From positions 558,001 through 622,000 of the forward strand of contig NZ_NRGW01000001.1 in assembly GCF_002332255.1 (NCBI RefSeq): 64,000 nt of DNA, written 5' to 3'. Origin of the DNA: Halomonas sp. JB37 (GTDB lineage: Bacteria > Pseudomonadota > Gammaproteobacteria > Pseudomonadales > Halomonadaceae). Both the position numbers and the translations under genes were made by a program. A model generated the notes under the pieces. It was not told the DNA's origin. It searched no databases and saw only the letters and a program-made list of their open reading frames with translations. Below, in pieces: positions 61,745 through 64,000 of the stretch (position 1 is the stretch's first letter; every line of letters starts with the position of its first letter).

Positions 61745-63315
61745 GTGCCACGTTATTCCGCAGAGCGTAAATCAGCCGTCCTGAAGAAGTTGTTACCACC
61801 CCATAATCACAGTGTGGCATCGGTAGCAACAGAGGAAGGCATCTCTGACGCGACGCTGTATAGTTGGCTAAAACAGTGTCGAGTAAAAGGAGTGCCTGTG
61901 CCGGGTTACACCCAAGGCGACAGCGAATGGTCGCCCGACGCCAAGCTCGCCGTGGTCATCGAAACCGCCACCCTGTCAGAGGCGGAGCTTGGCGCTTACT
62001 GCCGCGAAAAAGGCCTTTATCCCGAGCAAATTCAACAGTGGAAAGCGGCTTGCCTCGAAGGCGCTGGTCGGCAAGAAGACCAGGAAAAAGCGGCGCAAAA
62101 GCAGCGTAAAGAAGACCGTAAGACCATCAAGCAACTCAAAGCGGAAGTGCGGCGCAAAGACAAGGTAGTGGCTGAGACGACGTCGTTACTGGTGCTCTCA
62201 AAAAAGCTCGAAGCCTTGTACAGCGAAGATCCCGACAGCGGCGAGGACGACTAACGCCGCTCGACGAACGTGCAAGGCTTATCGCGCTATTTGACGAAGC
62301 GGTTATGGGGGGCGCTTCCCGCTATCAAGCAGCCGATATTATCGATGTAAGCGAGCGCACACTAAAGCGTTGGCGATCTGAGTGTGGCGCTGTTGTTGAG
62401 GATCAGCGTCCACAGGCGGCACAAGGGAGGCAGCCGCATCAGCTGACGCATGAGGAAAAGCAGACCATTTTGAACACGTGTCATCGTCCCGAGTATCAGA
62501 GCTTGCCGCCGTCTCAAATCGTGCCCTTACTGGCAGACAACGGCGTCTATCTGGCCTCCGAATCGTCGTTTTATCGGGTCTTGAAAAAGCATCACCAGCA
62601 GCATCATCGTGGCCGTACGAAAGCACGCCGCACAGTACCCGCGCCGACCAGTTTTACGGCGACAGGGCCGAACCAGGTTTGGAGCTGGGATATTAGCTAT
62701 TGCGCCTCCGTTGTACGAGGCCAGCACTGGTATCTCTACCTGATCATGGATATCTACAGCCGCAAAATCATTGCCTGGGAAGTTCATGAGACGGAATCGG
62801 GCGACTTGGCTAAACAGCTGATGGAGCGTGCATTATTGCGTGAGAAATGCTGGCATCAGCCGCCGGTGTTGCACTCGGATAATGGCGCGCCGATGACGTC
62901 CTATACGCTCAAAGCGAGGTTAACCGAACTAGGGATGTTGATGTCTTACAGTCGACCGAGAGTAAGCAACGACAACCCTTACTCGGAAGCGCTGTTCCGT
63001 ACCGTCAAATACTGCCCAGCATGGCCCACCAAGGGCTTTACATCGCTGAGCGCGGTACGAGAATGGATGTTGGTGTTCGAGCGGGCTTACAACGAACAGC
63101 ACCTTCACAGTGGCATCCAATATGTCACGCCAGCTGACCGGCATCGTGGCGTTGATCGAAAACGCCTTGAACGTCGTAAAGCGGTTTATGAAAGCGCTAA
63201 GCGTCGCTATCCGAAACGCTGGTCGGGCAGCACCCGAAACTGGGAGGTCACTGGTTCAGTGTCGCTTAACCCAGGGAAAGTGCAGGAAATCGAGCGTAAT
63301 AAAAAGGCTGCTTAA
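61745..63315 (+). CDS. IS3-family transposase OrfAB (orfA 61745-62254, orfB to 63315)
   Basis: OrfA (169 residues, GTG start) has a helix-turn-helix region VASVATEEGISDATLYSWLKQCRVKG and a C-terminal leucine/charged coiled coil. OrfB has the HTH_21 segment ERARLIALFDEAVMGGASRYQAADIIDVSERTLKRW and a DDE core: first Asp in WSWDISYCAS, second in VLHSDNGAP, and Glu in SNDNPYSEALFRTVKY. OrfB lies in the -1 frame relative to OrfA, and its frame is open back to the A6G heptamer at 62200-62206, so the active product is probably the OrfAB fusion of about 520 residues. From 62305 orfB could also start alone at an ATG. Confidence 0.9.
62200..62206 (+). other. programmed -1 frameshift heptamer A AAA AAG
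   Basis: In the OrfA frame the sequence reads TCA AAA AAG, i.e. A-AAA-AAG, the classical IS3-family slippery heptamer. After a -1 slip the frame continues with GCT CGA AGC and stays open through LTPLDERARLIALFDEA into OrfB. Probable translational control of transposase level. Confidence 0.8.
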
Positions 63316-63334
63316 GTGCAGCCATTTGGACAAC

Positions 63335-63482
63335 TGGGTTGAAAATCACCGCTATCACCACGTGAGCGGACGCCTGGCAACTGCAATATCTCATCGACAG
63401 TTAACCAATCGCCGCTTTCCATCACGGCTCGACGCGCTCTTGCTTCCATCTCAGCTTCGCGCAAACTAGTTGGCGTGGTCAT
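63335..63482 (-). pseudogene. MbcA/ParS-like antitoxin-domain protein, N-terminal part
   Basis: About 49 codons from ATG 63482: TSLREAEMEARARRAVMESGDWLTVDEILQLPGVRSRG, after which the frame enters the IS. The opening (acidic helix, then GxWLTxxEIxxLxG) is the usual N-terminus of the proteins whose C-terminal part is found at 61371-61687. Together they give a protein of about 150 residues, the family length, interrupted near residue 50. A GTG four codons earlier (63494) is an alternative start. Confidence 0.6.
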
Positions 63483-63492
63483 AATCTTAGGC

Positions 63493-63759
63493 ACCCTTAT
63501 TTTGGGTATGTACTCTGGTCCATTATCCTGGGGGCTATACTAATAAGTTAGCCGTCGCGGAAGTGATCGTCGTGGTACTTGAGGCTAGCCATGCATAAGC
63601 GGCCGATGATGGATAACGTCTAACCACCTTACGGTGTTCAACCTACCAGTGAGATAGCTTTGTTGGCTCCTCACTTTGAATTTGTTCTTCCTTCCTATGG
63701 CTACAACCTAGCGGATAGATAAAAGCGCTGGAAAACTATCAATCTCAAGATCAGAAACG
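63493..63759. other. 267-base gap without a recognised gene
   Basis: Between the antitoxin N-terminal fragment and the yedK-like gene. I see no coding frame with family resemblance, no clear terminator and no transposon-end repeat. It probably carries the promoter of the antitoxin-like gene at its left side. Confidence 0.4.
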
Positions 63760-64000
63760 CTAGAGAGGATTGATCAGCTCATCACCTTGTCCCTCGGAAG
63801 GTTTGTTAACAGCCGTGCTAACCGGCCAATGTTCAACTAGTCCCGCATCGATATGCCGCACCATGCTGCGGATTGTCTCTTTATCCGTCAGGTCAGTAGC
63901 AAGCCAGTGTTCAAGACTGTCGTCGTCCAAAATTAACGGCATCCTGTCATGCACATCGGCAGCACTGCCTCGAGCTGGCTCGGTGAGAATGGCACATCCT
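63760..64000 (-). CDS. yedK: SOS-response-associated peptidase (YedK/HMCES-like), C-terminal part
   Basis: The frame enters at the window edge with CAILTEPARGSAADVHDRMPLILDDDSLEHWLATD and ends DAGLVEHWPVSTAVNKPSEGQGDELINPL. This is the C-terminal third of the SRAP domain: the catalytic His in VHDRMPLIL, and the WPVSxAVN motif. YedK/HMCES proteins crosslink to abasic sites in single-stranded DNA through an N-terminal Cys2, which is outside the window. The 5' end is not seen. It could belong to the transposon cargo or to flanking DNA. Confidence 0.93.
   Translation of the reverse strand, partial: GCAILTEPARGSAADVHDRMPLILDDDSLEHWLATDLTDKETIRSMVRHIDAGLVEHWPVSTAVNKPSEGQGDELINPL

Larger units (their letters stand above)
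61688..63334 (+). mobile_element. IS3-family insertion sequence
   Basis: About 1.65 kb with orfA and orfB on the plus strand. Candidate imperfect terminal inverted repeats: GTTGTCCGGTTGGTG at the left (about 61688) and, read inward from the right, AGTTGTCCAAATGGCTG (about 63335). The flanks rejoin a split antitoxin-like gene, which confirms the approximate borders. A clear target duplication cannot be seen. Coding bias is GC-rich, like the Halomonas chromosome, unlike the surrounding cargo, so the IS probably came from the host chromosome. Confidence 0.85.
43662..64000 (+). mobile_element. Tn7-like transposon of the Tn6022/AbaR type, left end and cargo; right end not seen
   Basis: Starts with TGTGAATTCC inside comM and carries tniC-tniA-tniB-tniD-tniE at its left end, the gene order of Tn6022 in Acinetobacter. 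More than 20 kb of lower-GC cargo follows: a SieB-like gene, porin genes, a C-P lyase/metal-chelate importer operon, a LysR gene, and an antitoxin-like gene split by an IS. No comM 5' half and no mirror-image end repeats were found up to 64000, so the right end lies outside or was lost by rearrangement. The extent to 64000 is therefore an assumption; cargo beyond about 61 kb could be another island. Confidence 0.75.

Noticed and set aside
61080..64000. Right end of the Tn7-like element within the window
   Set aside because: No inverted copy of the left-end motifs, no second GCCGC next to ACA, and no comM 5' sequence could be found; strings such as GTAGTCGC at 61077 are isolated.
43662..64000. 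CRISPR array or Cascade/Cas12k genes as in CRISPR-associated Tn7-like elements
   Set aside because: No direct-repeat array with regular spacers and no cas-like protein is seen; the element carries its own TniQ and TniE.
1..64000. tRNA or rRNA genes
   Set aside because: I looked for tRNA-type TTCGA arms with CCA ends and conserved rRNA stretches and found none that could be supported by eye.

Overview
The window looks like the chromosome of a halophilic gammaproteobacterium of the Halomonadaceae, probably Halomonas or a close relative. The main evidence is a complete teaABCD set, the osmoregulated ectoine/hydroxyectoine TRAP uptake system known from Halomonas elongata. The conserved gammaproteobacterial blocks hemX-hemD-hemC / argH / lptM-lysA-dapF-DUF484-xerC-yigB / engB / cytochrome c4-dsbA agree with this. 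All assignments are from reading the sequence; no database search was run.

Positions 1-43661 are ordinary host chromosome. In order they hold: haem synthesis (hemX, hemD, hemC); arginine and lysine/DAP synthesis with xerC; a secreted redox pair (cytochrome c4, DsbA); an orphan TRAP DctQM pair; thiD, dtd and an ABC-F factor; teaABCD; an FKBP isomerase and a PHB-depolymerase-like esterase; an AEC transporter followed by a candidate Fur-controlled small RNA (about 25487-25617); a tripartite tricarboxylate transporter (tctCBA) with an M20 deacylase and a divergent LysR regulator; trmB-thiG-thiS; a PaoABC-type molybdenum aldehyde oxidoreductase with its MocA and PaoD maturation factors; malate synthase G; and an alpha/beta hydrolase overlapping the 3' end of comM.

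At 43661/43662 comM is cut by a Tn7-like transposon of the Tn6022/AbaR type, with a tniC(tnsA)-tniA(tnsB)-tniB(tnsC)-tniD(tniQ)-tniE module at 43800-49934. The 5' part of comM is not in the window, so the right end of the element is presumably beyond 64000. Cargo from about 50 kb onward is more AT-rich than the host. It includes a SieB-like membrane gene broken by a homopolymer frameshift, a porin and the remnant of a second porin, a ten-gene translationally coupled operon, a divergent LysR regulator, an MbcA/ParS-like antitoxin gene split by an IS3-family insertion, and the end of a yedK-like gene.

The most interesting part is the ten-gene cargo operon at 52392-60069 (minus strand): a FecBCD-type metal-chelate ABC importer, an FmdE-like protein that has lost its usual cysteines, then phnGHIJKL, the carbon-phosphorus lyase core with its two ATPases. 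The usual phosphonate transporter phnCDE and the phnM, phnN and phnP genes are absent from the window. A good Fur-box match lies in the promoter region. Inference: this is a mobile, iron-regulated variant of the C-P lyase machinery that acts on an imported metal-binding or metal-complexed compound rather than on simple phosphonates.
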